Assembly: GCA_022497155.1 (NCBI GenBank)
Contig: MU385743.1
Location: 434,001 to 498,000 of the forward strand
Direction of reading: 5' to 3'
DNA: 64,000 bases
DNA from: Whalleya microplaca
Lineage: Eukaryota > Ascomycota > Sordariomycetes > Xylariales > Xylariaceae
The notes under the pieces are model-generated. The model had not been told where the DNA came from, did no database searches, and saw nothing but the letters and a program-made list of their open reading frames with translations. Numbering within the stretch: position 1 is the first letter of the stretch; every line of letters begins with the position of its first letter. Shown here piece after piece: positions 1 through 11,436 of this stretch. The translations under genes were made by a program, and so were the position numbers.

Positions 1-1028
1 GATTGGATAGATGGAGAAATATCCTTCTTCTATAGCTGAGCCTTTGGCAACGATAGACCGAGTGTAATAGGTAATATCACTAAAACGTTAATACAATATA
101 AACATAAATGTCAGCCAATATGGCCTCAGGACTGTGTGACATTTTACATGCGTAGCTACCTATCTGAGTCGTAGCCTTCAAGCGGGATAGCCGGATTTGA
201 AAGATATGATGTGAAGGAGGTTCTTTGCTTGTATAATCGAAGGATACGTCAATCAGTGGTGTGCATTACGCGTTTTAGTCCGCCATGTCAACACTTTACG
301 TATTGATGATAATAGTGATGACTCATATATATGGTATAGGAGACATATTGAAAAGAAGAAAAGGGGGTGAAGGGGTGTTCATTGTACCCAAGTTCTTTCT
401 TACTCTCCCATGAACCTACGTACGTGCTCGTCTATTAATTGATGGGATAGCACCAGAGGGCTCAAGTTAGTCAGTGGCGGTCTAGCAATCTAGAACATTA
501 CTCTTCTACATTACAAAATCTGCTATAGACAGTCATATCTCATACGATAAATTCTACAGTCTACTTTTCCTCTTATAACTAAGCCCAGTCCTAATTGTAA
601 CGATATTATTTTCCTAAGTTTTATCAATATCTGAACAAATCCTCATGCAATAAAATCAATATTTCGAGAAAAAATTTTAATGGTTAAAATTCAATATTCA
701 TACCTAGTGACAAAATATATAGCATTCATTCCACTCAGATATTGTTGTACGTAGTAGATTACCTAGTATTCTTTTCAAACAGTTTTAGCTACACGCAGAT
801 TCATCTCCTGCTAATGAGAGCTAGGAATGGGCCAAGTCAGCTTACATCAAGGAGGAATCTCGATCTTCCCCCAACTCCCCGCAAGGAAGCGCAATCTCCG
901 TGGAGACCTCCACGGGTGTTCCGCGGAGCTGGGCCGTGAAGACGAAGACGAGAGCAGATAACAAATCCAACAAAGATGCCACTCCGCTCAATTACCACGG
1001 AATCCTTGAAACACAGCATCTCAATTCC
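1..1028. other. Intergenic, AT-rich, upstream of regulator gene
   Basis: No coding region is supportable here. The stretch is AT-rich up to about position 800 and becomes GC-richer as it approaches the Zn2Cys6 regulator. Forward open frames beginning near 742 and 900 use TTG or GTG and are not credible fungal starts. The last 130 bases hold a short palindrome, listed separately, and are probably promoter and 5' leader of the regulator. Confidence 0.6.
898..915. promoter_or_regulatory. 18-bp palindrome upstream of the Zn2Cys6 regulator
   Basis: The sequence CCGTGGAGACCTCCACGG has perfect 8-base arms around a 2-base centre, so CCG and CGG triplets face outward. Zn2Cys6 proteins usually bind paired CGG triplets. 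Three further CCACGGA copies follow within 160 bases, near 1000, 1039 and 1051. An autoregulatory site is an inference; the palindrome itself is directly visible. Confidence 0.35.
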
Positions 1029-3415
1029 ATGGAACAATCCACGGAGCACTCCACGGAGCATTTCTCCAGACGCCATGCCAGCGATACGCGGTCGCATCGT
1101 AAGGGTCATTACTCATGCGAATTCTGCCGGTCACGCAAGCTTCGATGTGACAGACCCCTACCCTGCGCTAACTGTGTATCGCGTGGGAAGAAGTGCCACT
1201 TTGGGCCAGCTGCTGCTCAACGGCAGCATCAGCAGCAGCAACCAGATTCTACTGCCGTTCACCCACCATTACCATCCCCACAGCCAACTGCCCCGGACCA
1301 GGGGGGCTTGCTAGCTGAGATACAGTCACTTAGAAAACTTGCACAAGACTTAGAGAACCGCGTTGTGCAGAGCACCAGCCACCAATGGTCTAACAATGAT
1401 AGCAGATTCTCCCAACTATCTTCACCTCACAGCCCGGGCTCATCTTTTTTGGAGATAGATCGGCCCACCTCTTCTGATCTCGGCCAGTTGAGCAAGGTGG
1501 TGGCTCATCTCGAGCGAGTGTCCATGCGCCAGAGCTCCAACGTGCGTTACATCCAATCCCTATACCATTCAACTATTGCTCGCTCGCTCATCACGATAAA
1601 TAGGACGACATCTATGTCGACGACCTAGTGTTTAAGGTCGACCGCATCCAGGTCATCCCCCGAGCTCCCAGTTATACAGTGAAGTCGAGCAAGCCGACAC
1701 GATGTGTTTGGCTACCAAGGCATGACGAGGCCACGATTCTTCTAGGCAAGTTCATCGCCAACGTCAGCTATATTCACCACGTCGTGCATCACCCTTCACT
1801 TCCAGCTATCATCGACAACGTCTATCGGCAGATCGGCGGTCAGGAGCCCATCAAGCCTGGTCATCTTGTCCTTCTTCTCAGCATTGTCGCTAGTGCGACG
1901 CACGTGTGGATATCGCACGACGATGTTGGCCACGAAGACTCTCTGTTCTCGTCGTCGGCCCAGGCGAATGCGCAGACGCCCTTGTGGATCAAGGCGGCGC
2001 ACGATGTGCTCAATTCCGGGCAGAATGGTCCGACAGTCGCACTGGAAACCATTCAGGGCATCGTTATTATGTCCTTCCTGGTCTGCAACTTGGAAGGAGT
2101 CTCATTGAGATACCGGTCCCTGATATCCACTGGATTGTTGCTAGGCCGCGAGCTAGGTCTCCATCGCATCGATCACGAGTCCAACGCGGCCTCCGCAAAC
2201 ACTATCCAAGCCGAAGTGGGTCGTCGGGTATGGTGGTACTTGGTCGCGACCGACTGGTATGTTTCTCGCCAGACCTTCCTGCTACTGCGATGGGCGAGTA
2301 GAGCCATACTAACAAGATGATCTAGGCTGTTAGCCGCGAGATACGGCAGTCCGGGCGATGGTGTGTACCAGAGTAACCCGCGTCAAATGATAGTCAAGAA
2401 ACCGCGCAATATCAACGACGTAGATCTGCTTGACAACGGCCTCAACTTAGACCGGCCCATCTTCCAGCCGACCGAGATGTCGTACTTCCGCCAGCGGATT
2501 CGCTTGGCCGAGATCTCACGCAGGATCGTCGATCAGTATCACGACTCTATGGCCTTGACCAGCTCAGGCGGTCCGAGCTCTCACGCCCAGATCATGGCCA
2601 TGGACGCCGAGCTCGACCAGATGATTCACGACATTCCACCATTCTTCCAATTGGACAAATATGAGCATGCCCGCGACCTCACGACAAGCGGCATCTTCAT
2701 CCAGGCCTACTTGCTCAACTCTATCATATACACACAGCAGTGCAAGCTGCACCTCGGCTATCTCGCCTCCAAGCCTAACAAGAACCCAACCTACGCCTCA
2801 TCACGCGAGACATGTCTCAAAGCAGCGCGACAGATCCTCCGCGCCGAGGCACAACTCGAGCATTCCCAGCATGTCTTCGTGCAGATCCGCTTGCGCCTCT
2901 CGGGCATCCTGCATGGCGTCTTCATGGCCGGCATCGTGCTGCTGATGGACGCCTGTATCAACGGGACCACCTCGCAGCAGGATGAGATCTATCGCGGCGA
3001 GGCGGCCGAGGCGTTGCGCATCATCGAGAATGCGAGAAGCCACTCTGTCGCAGCGGCGAACTTATATGAGTCGCTGACGCAAGTCCTGGCTAAGCATCAC
3101 GCCCAGCAGCAGCAAACGATCCAACGGACGTCTGCTCCACTACAGCTAGGCGCGTCTCATGCTACTGCCTCCACGATTATGAATATCGGGACGCCGTATG
3201 TGCACCAGGCGAGCCCCAATCCGACACTCCAGGTTATCACGAGAGACGACCCACCTGTAAATACTAATCCAAACCAATTACCAATGCCTCTCGTGAATAG
3301 TCAACCGTCACCAAATTCTAACCAGCTAGCCCGGAATCTAGAGGGTCTAATAGACCTTGATGTGTTTCAATGGGATGATCTGTTTTCTGGCATAGAGTCA
3401 TCTTCATTTTTCTGA
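1029..3415 (+). CDS. Zn2Cys6 fungal transcription factor (751 aa, 3 exons)
   Basis: A fungal binuclear zinc-cluster transcription regulator. Exons are 1029-1541, 1604-2256 and 2326-3415; the second intron carries a textbook CTAAC branch site. The first in-frame ATG gives a protein with the canonical cluster C30-x2-C33-x6-C40-x5-C46-x2-C49-x6-C56, followed by a Gln-rich linker (residues 65-75) and a leucine-rich segment. The middle part (about residues 190-520) matches the fungal-specific transcription factor domain, with a VGRRVWWYL-type motif at the end of exon 2. The C-terminus is acidic and hydrophobic (LIDLDVFQWDDLF), a plausible activation segment. It lies beside two P450 genes, so it may regulate them; that is inferred from position only. 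The open frame shows no breaks. Confidence 0.9.
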
Positions 3416-3686
3416 TGGTAAGCATTTAATCAAAAGTTCCATTCACCGGGAGACTGGAGTATCACAGTTCAGCTATAACCAGACATCTTATAATACTAGG
3501 CTAAAAAATGAAGCGTTTTATTACGACTCTTATGATAGCTGCAGACTTAATTGAGCAATGCATCATCACGTCAACTGAAATGAAAACCCAGGGCAGATAA
3601 AGGTACTCCCACCGTAGTTGACGAGTCTAGTAACGATGGTGTGCAATCTAAATACAACCCATTATGAAAACACATATATCTCATTC

Positions 3687-5457
3687 CTAAGCTGGCGTGA
3701 CAGCAATCTTCACGCCGTTCGTGTTGACCGGGCCGGCCCGCATGACGGGGACGTAGCCATTAGGGTCACGGTTCTCAATAGCCTTGAATCGCCTACAAAA
3801 CCGCGCGATGACATAACTAGCCTCGGTAGTGACCAAGAGCTGAGCAGGACAACGTCTAGGTCCACCGCCGAAGGGCACAAAGTTCCAGTATGGACGCATT
3901 CCAAACCATCGCTGTGGTTTGAATTCGTCAGCATCTTCACCCCACACATCCTTATCCCGTTGCATGACGCTCTTGTTGACCTGGACAACGTCCCCCTTTC
4001 TGACAAGCATGGGAGACTTCCCATCCTTGCCGCCACCAAGTGGAAGCGTGCTGTCTTTGATGCAGTAGCGCACTTGCATGACACCATTAGGATATAAGCG
4101 GTGTGCTAAGTAGTTGTTAGAGCCTCATTCGTATTTAGGTATAAATAATAATAAAAACAAAAGGAGCAGGGGTGCTAAGCTCTTACTCTCGTCCAACACT
4201 GCGTGGAGGTAGTTCATGGACTTCAGGCACTCGTAGGTCAGAGGCGTGTCCTCTCCAACAGATAACACTTCCTCCCGAACCTTAGCATAGACGTCTGGAA
4301 AGCGAGCTAGATTCCAGAAGACGTTACTGATGAATATAGAGGTTGTGTCATTATTAGGGACGAATAAGAGCAGCATTTCCGATCGAAGTCGCTCTCGTTC
4401 TTTGTCCCCGATGTTACCGACCATGGACCAGAGTAAATCCGTCCTCTCTGGTTTTAGCTCGACGCCGAAGGACGATTCCCTCTCACTCACACCTTTTCCC
4501 TTCTCTTTCTCAGCCCTCTCCTTGTAGGCTCGGTCAACTTGGCGGTCAATGAACTCGTGAACAATTTCAATCGCATCAAACCAAGGCTTCCATCGGAACA
4601 TCCAAAGCCACTTGCTCATTTGCAGGCGCAGGCGAAGGCCGCGCAAAACATCAGTCATGGCCCAGGCAATCTCAGCACGCTCGGGATACAAGAGACAGCT
4701 GATGGACTCGCCAAAAAGGAAGTGGCTTGACGTATCAAGGAACTACATGTAGTAAGCCATCATTTAGAATCAAACGAGAATGGCGAGGGAGGGCAGGACA
4801 AACCCAGCGCTGCATCAGAGTCTGCATGTCAAAGGTCGAACCGTCGAGGGGAATCAGACTGAGTAGGTTGTCGGTATGCTGTTTCAGTCGGTCCGTGTTG
4901 GAAAACGCTTCGCGCAGGAAATAGGGCTTAATCAAGAATCTACTGAAGGCCCAATCGTGACCATCGGTGGTATTGACGCCCTTATCAGCAAAAGGCATGC
5001 TAGCTCCCGTCTTGCGCCGCAAGGGCTCTACTCCAAAGTCTTTCCAGACAGTCGCCGACAGAGCCTTCATATTCTCGGGCTCGATAGTGTGGATATAGTG
5101 CCTGCCAAGGAAGTCAATGGTGAAGGTCTTAGACTTGCCTGGTCCCGTCTCATGCAGCCTGCGAAGCCAGAGCAAGAAGGTATGGCGTCTTAGTGATTTC
5201 GCCATGGACCAGGCAATGTCAAAGCCCATGATGGGAATCCATTGCCGATAGCGTGGAGGTGACGCATATCCCTTCCGCCATTCATTCCACGATCTTGAGG
5301 CTCTTGACGTCGTTGATTTGGCGATGACGAAGAAGAACAGAAAATAGAGCAAATAAGACCATTTAGGAACCAGGTCTTCCACCTCGTTTGGAAACTCAAA
5401 CTCCCATCGCGCCGGCGCCATTTTAGAAAAGAAAGTTGAATTAGCTGTCTGGTACAT
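3687..5457 (-). CDS. Cytochrome P450, CYP52-like (alkane/fatty-acid hydroxylase type)
   Basis: A membrane-anchored microsomal P450 monooxygenase. Exons on the minus strand are 5457-4804, 4742-4187 and 4105-3687. Starting from the ATG at 5421 the protein is 530 aa; the upstream in-frame ATG at 5457 would add 12 residues. Visible hallmarks, numbered from 5421: an N-terminal hydrophobic anchor (LLYFLFFFVIA), the I-helix as VPNNDTTS, the ExxR pair E391/R394 restored exactly across intron 2, the PxRW motif, and the heme loop FGGGPRRCPA with C477 as thiolate ligand. The MQRW/FLDTSSHFLFGES segment joined across intron 1 resembles CYP52-type enzymes that hydroxylate alkanes and fatty acids; the actual substrate is unknown. 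It converges on the regulator and diverges from the second P450. The gene looks intact. Confidence 0.88.
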
Positions 5458-5908
5458 GATTCACTGGCGTAGAAAATTGGGTTGTAATTGTTGGTTGACA
5501 CCTTTTGTCTCTTGTGAACTTGAAGCTATCACTTTTATGAGACACTCTTTAGAGATACAATATCCAGTTACGAGTAGTATTCCGTGATTATGGAATGTTG
5601 GTTTCAAAGATGTTAGTCAATAGGTCAGCTACGGGGAGTTAAAGCGTAGGGCCGGGGGGTTAGCACTATCTCCGCCTACCTGTGTGAGACTCTGTCACGG
5701 TCTCTACTCCTCCATCTCCGACCAACCGGGCAGCTCAGATTATTGATTACTCGGCTGCGCATATGTCTTTGCACGATGTGCTCTAGGGCAGGCTTCAACG
5801 ACCGGTCGGTTAAAACACCGAACCAACCCAGACTCCACCACAACACCAATGGAAGAAGGTGAGTCTAAAATATACTAGGACGGTGGTTGATTCTCTAAGG
5901 ACAAAAAA
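5458..5908. promoter_or_regulatory. Shared divergent promoter between two P450 genes
   Basis: This 451-base gap lies between the start codons of two P450 genes pointing away from each other, so it must hold both promoters. It contains a perfect 10-base palindrome CGACCGGTCG at 5799-5808, overlapping a TCGG...CCGA inverted pair (5806-5809 and 5818-5821, 8-base spacer). Another CCGACC element lies further upstream. These are the kinds of half sites bound by Zn2Cys6 regulators, and one is encoded 2 kb away. A short upstream ATG at 5849 followed by GTGAGT suggests a uORF or a 5' UTR intron on the plus strand. Confidence 0.5.
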
Positions 5909-7962
5909 ATGCTGTATAATCCCAAGGAGTTTGTCATGGCCTCTACAGACGATCCTTTCGTGACCTTATTACCGCCCTTCGAGGGTGGTATCGAGGGGTT
6001 TACTCGCAGCTCCTTCTTCCTTTACTATGGCATCGGTCTGCTTATTCTCGTGCTCATCTTCCGACACAATACAAATGTGAGTTTAGTTATGAGAGGATAC
6101 AGTACAGCATTGGACCAGACAGGATCCTCCTTTCCGAGCCTGGATAGTGTTAATGCTATTTTGTAGAAAGCCAAGTGCTTTGACATGGATGGGGTACCGA
6201 TGAAAGAAATGAGAATCAGTCCCAAGGCAGCCGTTTTATTCAAGTACGTTTTGTGTCATCCAACCTGCGGACTCAGCTTGGATTGACATTAGAGAAAACT
6301 TCGATAGGCCCCAGATATCCAAGCAAGGAGAAAACCTGGCCCACGATGAGCCATACATCATCCGTGACGGTAATTACTACGAAGTCGTTCTACATACGGC
6401 AGAGCATGTACGCGAGTTCTTGCGCAATGACTCTAAAGGTATGGAAAGCAGCCTCAACATTGTCTCGGATGTTTCCTGACGATGTGCAGACCATTTCAAG
6501 CCGGATAGCTTAGGTTATGGCGACTACTTCTACCGGTTCGTTGGTATTCGGCCCTCGTATGTAGCCATCCTGCAACTGACACGTACACGCTCAAAAGTGT
6601 ACTCGGGCAATGCGTCGGCGCTCTCAACGGAGAGCAATGGCAGGTCGTCCGGAGCTATTTCGACCCGGCCTACACTCACAACGCGAGTCTCGTCATGCTC
6701 TCTCCATTCCAGACTGAAGTTTCTAAGTGGTTGAACATGCTCAAGAATGACTCCCTTAGGACCGGAGTGGGTAGGTTGGTTGTACATGTGCCCACATCTT
6801 GTAAGGTCTTGACGTTACGTGTCCTACCCCAGAGCTTTTTTGGTGACGCATACGACAACGATGTAAGTCTCAGCCCCCTCATTTATTACGTATAGAGGCT
6901 AACAATATCCGCATGCTTATGCAAAGTTGGAGCGCATCAGCCAGCTCCAGGCGCTGGCGCTGAAATATGCTGTGACTGGTCGGTGGCAGAAGTATCGATG
7001 GTTCAACGTCCTTCCGACCCCTTCAAGGAGGCATTTGGATCTATATCATCAAGATTGGCATGCCTTCAATATTGAGATACTGGAGAACGCGAGGAAGGTA
7101 AACTAGGGACTTTAGATGACATTCCGCGTCAGTCATTCCGCTAACACAAATATACAGAAGGGATTGGTAATCCCAGCCGAGCATGTTTTCAAAGGCGTGC
7201 AACCAGCGAACGCCATATCAATGGACCAAGTAGGACCCTCAAACGTATATGAAATTGGAGTGTCTAATCATGTCTCCAGTACCTTCAAACCATTGACGAG
7301 ATGCTTTTCACCAACATCGAAGTCACCGGAAGCATACTGACCTTCATGTTCAGTCAATTGGCCAAGCACCAAGACTTCCAACAAAGGCTGTACGAGGAAA
7401 TCGTGGCACAAAAAGCGGAGGAAATATTTGGCGTGCGCAATTACGTGACCCAGCAGACAACACTTTTACATTACTTCACCTTGGAATGCGTACGACTGCG
7501 GCCGGCTACTTGTAAGCACCCTTATATAGAGCATCCAAGACCATCTAGGATCGCTGAACTAAGGGACTTGCAGGGTTCTCGGCTCCGGAATGCATCGCCA
7601 TTGACAAGGTGATTGGGCGCTACAAAATCCCGGCGCAGACGCCCGTCGTCATCGACGTGCGCCGTCTCAACACTCACGCCCTGACATGGGGTCCTGATGG
7701 CGCTGAGTTCCGGCCCGAGCGCTTCGCGAGTCTCTCGCCCAACGAGTATCGTTATGGATACATGCGCTTCGGCGTATCGGGTAAGTGTCTGGGCAAACAC
7801 ATGGCAGATATCCTGATGAAGGTGGCCATGATCACGGTATTGGAACAGTACAGAATTGAAGAGGTTGAGATGAATATTGGCGTTAAGGATGGAGATATGG
7901 CTTTCATTAAACGCAAGAAGGTAGAGAACCACAAGAATGGATCGGGCAAGAAACATCAATAA
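5909..7962 (+). CDS. Cytochrome P450 of the fungal secondary-metabolism type (9 exons)
   Basis: A P450 monooxygenase with nine exons: 5909-6076, 6167-6243, 6293-6438, 6490-6535, 6598-6862, 6927-7097, 7158-7229, 7280-7511 and 7574-7962. All phases agree, giving 521 aa, or 512 aa from the second ATG at 5936. Numbered from 5936, there is an N-terminal anchor (FFLYYGIGLLILVLIF), an I-helix region written DEMLFTNIEVTGSIL instead of the common AGxDT, ExxR at E375-R378, a PERF motif, and the heme cysteine C455 in FGVSGKCLGKHMAD. These features resemble P450s of epipolythiodioxopiperazine-type clusters such as GliC; I could not test this by search. The heme loop is one residue shorter than consensus (see findings). 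The many small exons and the neighbouring regulator fit a cluster gene. Confidence 0.85.
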
Positions 7963-10900
7963 TCTGACAAACTGTTGGATATTATTTTGGCGGAATTAGG
8001 CTAATAGATCACCAATGATGTCTCTTCATTGTTAATTTTCGTCTTACGATATATCCCTAATGCCAACTCACAGTAACAATTTCCTACAACAACAACAAAA
8101 ATACAGATAGATTGCAGTGAGTACGGAGCAAGTCTGGAGACTCGTCACGTTTACGTATAAGATATCAATTAGAAGACCCTTAGCAAAGTAATTACAATGA
8201 AAGAAATTGAAAATATCCAAAAATACCGGCCTTTTCTGTTGTGGCTTCTGTGATGGATGAGCAGAGCGGGTGTTATATAGACAACTAGGCTCACCATCCG
8301 GCTTGCTCTTTGCCTACTAGCGTCTAGAATCATTTATATATACCTTAATAACTAGAGATGGTTTTATATACTTCTGTTATCATCCTAAATACCCTACGCT
8401 ATGAACTTCAATTGATATTCTTACTGTTAACATACGCCCTATAGGGCTGAGTGATGGTACGGGCCTACGTATGGCCGATCCGCCTATACACGTATATATA
8501 CCACCTTCCTATGGCTTCACCTTGCACTATCAAGTCACTATACTCCTCATTACTTTGTCCCATACTGACACTTACTCCTCAGTCATCTAGACTCTTATCA
8601 GTGGTTATTGGATTGGCCTCCTTTTTTTACCCCTGAAATTGATTGGTCTTACTTTCGCTTTTCTCACGCAGTATTCCCTAGACTATTTTGACATCGAGTT
8701 TCTTTTATTCGCATGAGTACAAACACCATAGCAAGCCACAGAAAGTATTGGTATAAGATTTGGACAAATTGCCTTACACTAGGGTACATATATGCAGTTA
8801 CAGGTAGTTGTGCAGTCGAAAGGATATATGTCTACCAGGATATTGAATATATTCAATTAAACGGTATAATACAGCCCAAGAAATTTGACATACGCACGCG
8901 ATGCAATACGTAGCTACCACCACATAATGGAAGAATTCTAAGAGTACTGAGTCATAGTCGACGTAATCTCATATTTGGATATAGTTGCAGGGGAGATAAG
9001 CAATAAAAGTTTAGCATTATATTATCAGTACGGGAACTAGATGATGCTGTTGCTTATAAAGGTTTACACCTTTATCCATTTATTGTTAAACCTAACATAC
9101 CACAGCCCAATCGAGTATTCACAAAGTAAACCCTCTCCCCTTGACTTTCTCTGAGATGAGGCAAAGTTTGTGGAAGTAGATATGAAGTTTTCGTGATGCT
9201 TAAGAATGAACGTGAGAAGCCAAATGCCCAAAACACAGCTTAACGTTTTCATAGAACAGCACTGTATGAGTCTCAGTCCTCACATTCTGACATATCACGC
9301 ATGAAGGCTCCCTGAACAATAGTGGTTGACTATTGGTCGACTGGTTTTAGTAAGCCGTCAGCCTCACTTTCAGCAGCAACCACAGAGTTCCCTGTATTGT
9401 ATAAAGGAATGTACAGTGCTAACGAAATAAAACGATAGAAAATTATTTATGGCTAGAAAAGGGATTTTTTCCAAGCTTTAGTATCAATATATGCCAGATT
9501 AATTCATTAAGCTTCCAATATTTTATGTTAAAACATCGTATCCGTTCATCAGCCTACCATTGCTGGTGGACCTAGGTATTGTTTCACTATCTGTATGTGA
9601 CATTCTCTAAATACATAGCCTTAAGCAACCCTAAGCGATGTCCTCCTATACTGGTACACACAATCATCAAAGTAATTGATTTACCCTAGCTCATGTGAAC
9701 TTGATTAGTTCTCACCACATGTGAGGACAGTCCTAGTTGAGATCGTATAGCCGTTGCTACAGCTATATAATACGCGCACTGGTATCGAAGGCAACGATTC
9801 GGGCAATAGAAAAGATACTCACTCATGAGAAAGTAAACATTCAAAAAAGGCCTACCATAAAGACCACCGCAAATTGATCATTGAGGACCCACGCTCGTAA
9901 TTGTAAATGGGCTGGTAGTTATATTGAGTTGGACTACACAAAATATGTGAGAACCAACATGGAAGCAAAACTATTAAAATCCATATGAGACCAGATGTTC
10001 ATTCAAAGATTACAGTTTGTCTCAGCTGAATAACCTTAAGTAGGATATTATACCAGCGAAGATCACAAAGTGTAACACTCTAGAGAAGGTAATGCATTAG
10101 CATCATCGTCGGCGCTTTTAGAATGTCATATCTTCCATTATCCACGTGAAACTTTAACGTCATAAAATATATCAGCCACTTATGTCCTGTTGAGTTCTGT
10201 GTATTACGGATCATTACAGCGGGCTTCCGCAGTCTGATCTACCTTACTGCAGCAAGTATCATCTCGTGTAGCCACAGAATTCAGGCATCGATTACCTAGA
10301 GCGAACAAACGTTGGAATTCACTATGGATAAAGGACCAGAAACATCTGAGTTTAGGTTGATAGGATTCCCCGTCTTCCGAGACGATATTCTCGAGTCGAG
10401 ATATGTAACGTCGTTCTGAATCGTGGCAGGGCGCAAGACGATAACAAGGCTCACCGCGCAGCACAAACATCGGAGCAGCTGACCGCACTAACTCAGCTGT
10501 ATGTCTCCAAGCCACTAGCTGGGCAGGCTGGGCTGCTTGACTGGTTCCAACATGTAAGTTTCGGGCAACTACTTGACGATAGGGCTTGTGATCAACCCGA
10601 GCGCACGGGTCTCATTGCTATAAGTGGCCGCTATAAATGGCCGCTATACATAGATTAGCCGCTATAGTTGGCCGCTATCCGAGCCAGCCGCAGCGGATCA
10701 CAGGGCGGGTGCAATACGAAAGGATCGGCAGTCCAACCCCACAGGCGCCAAGAGAAAACGAATCATCGAACACGAGAACTGCGGTGGAATCATACATTCT
10801 TACATACATTAATTGCATCCACAAGTTGGTGATAATTACTCGCACAACCAATGACTCGCACGGCGATATCTATTATTAACGGCACTTACCTGGGTATAGT

Positions 10901-11436
10901 AGCAGTTCGGTAGGAAGTTCAATTATCTGTCCCCGTCCGAAGTTGGACTCAGCACGGATGCACAGCTGTTATAGGTAGGTAGGTCTTCTGGTAGTTCGAT
11001 CGTGGCTATGCTGTAGCGACATGTTGTAGGCTACTATAGTATGTTCGCCGGGCTCTGCTCTCGAGCTCTCTCATTCATGACTTGCTGGCCGGCCGGCTAC
11101 ACAGGTCTAGGCTGTTAGTAGGTGCACTTACTGTAGTTCCACTGCGGAGCAACTACACGATGTCACGTATGATTGTGACAATGGCTTCAAGGGTTCTACG
11201 GCGCATGAATGCATGATGTCTCTCAATGGCATACGAGAAGAGTACGAGACGAACGAGAGAGAGAAGATGTATAAGACCGACATCTGCACTCTCTATCCTC
11301 ATGCCTTCTCGCCACTATCATCAGCATCAGCATCAACGACTCTAATACTAATCAACACTCCATCCAATACTACTCACATCTTCAACTCTAATACCTAATC
11401 AACCCACCACATCAAACCAAACACCCAACCAGCAAA
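7963..11436. other. Long AT-rich gene-poor stretch
   Basis: About 3.5 kb with no supportable gene. The DNA is clearly AT-rich from 8.0 to 10.2 kb with dispersed TATATA runs and only short open frames, which would fit an old repeat-induced-mutation relic, although I see no recognisable transposon protein. A small palindrome (ATAAAGG...CCTTTAT) sits at about 9056-9075. Composition becomes more balanced from 10.2 kb. A cluster of GGCCGCTATA copies lies at 10625-10679 and is listed separately. The final 100 bases (CAACC-rich leader) belong to the cerato-platanin promoter and 5' UTR. Confidence 0.6.
10625..10679 (+). repeat. Four copies of a GGCCGCTATA element
   Basis: Four near-identical decamers begin near 10625, 10639, 10657 and 10670. 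Two are exact GGCCGCTATA, one starts with A and one ends with C. Spacing is 13-18 bases. They lie in the gene-poor gap upstream of the cerato-platanin gene; whether they are regulatory or a degenerate minisatellite cannot be told. Confidence 0.6.

Noticed and set aside
5849..5864. ATGGAAGAAG followed by GTGAGT as a first exon of the second P450
   Set aside because: None of the nearby acceptors joins it in frame with the P450 body, so it is at most a uORF or part of a 5' UTR intron.
10204..10515. 103-codon minus-strand open frame in AT-rich DNA, with slightly higher GC
   Set aside because: It has an ATG and tail but no domain, splice partner or promoter signs; not enough to call a gene or pseudogene.
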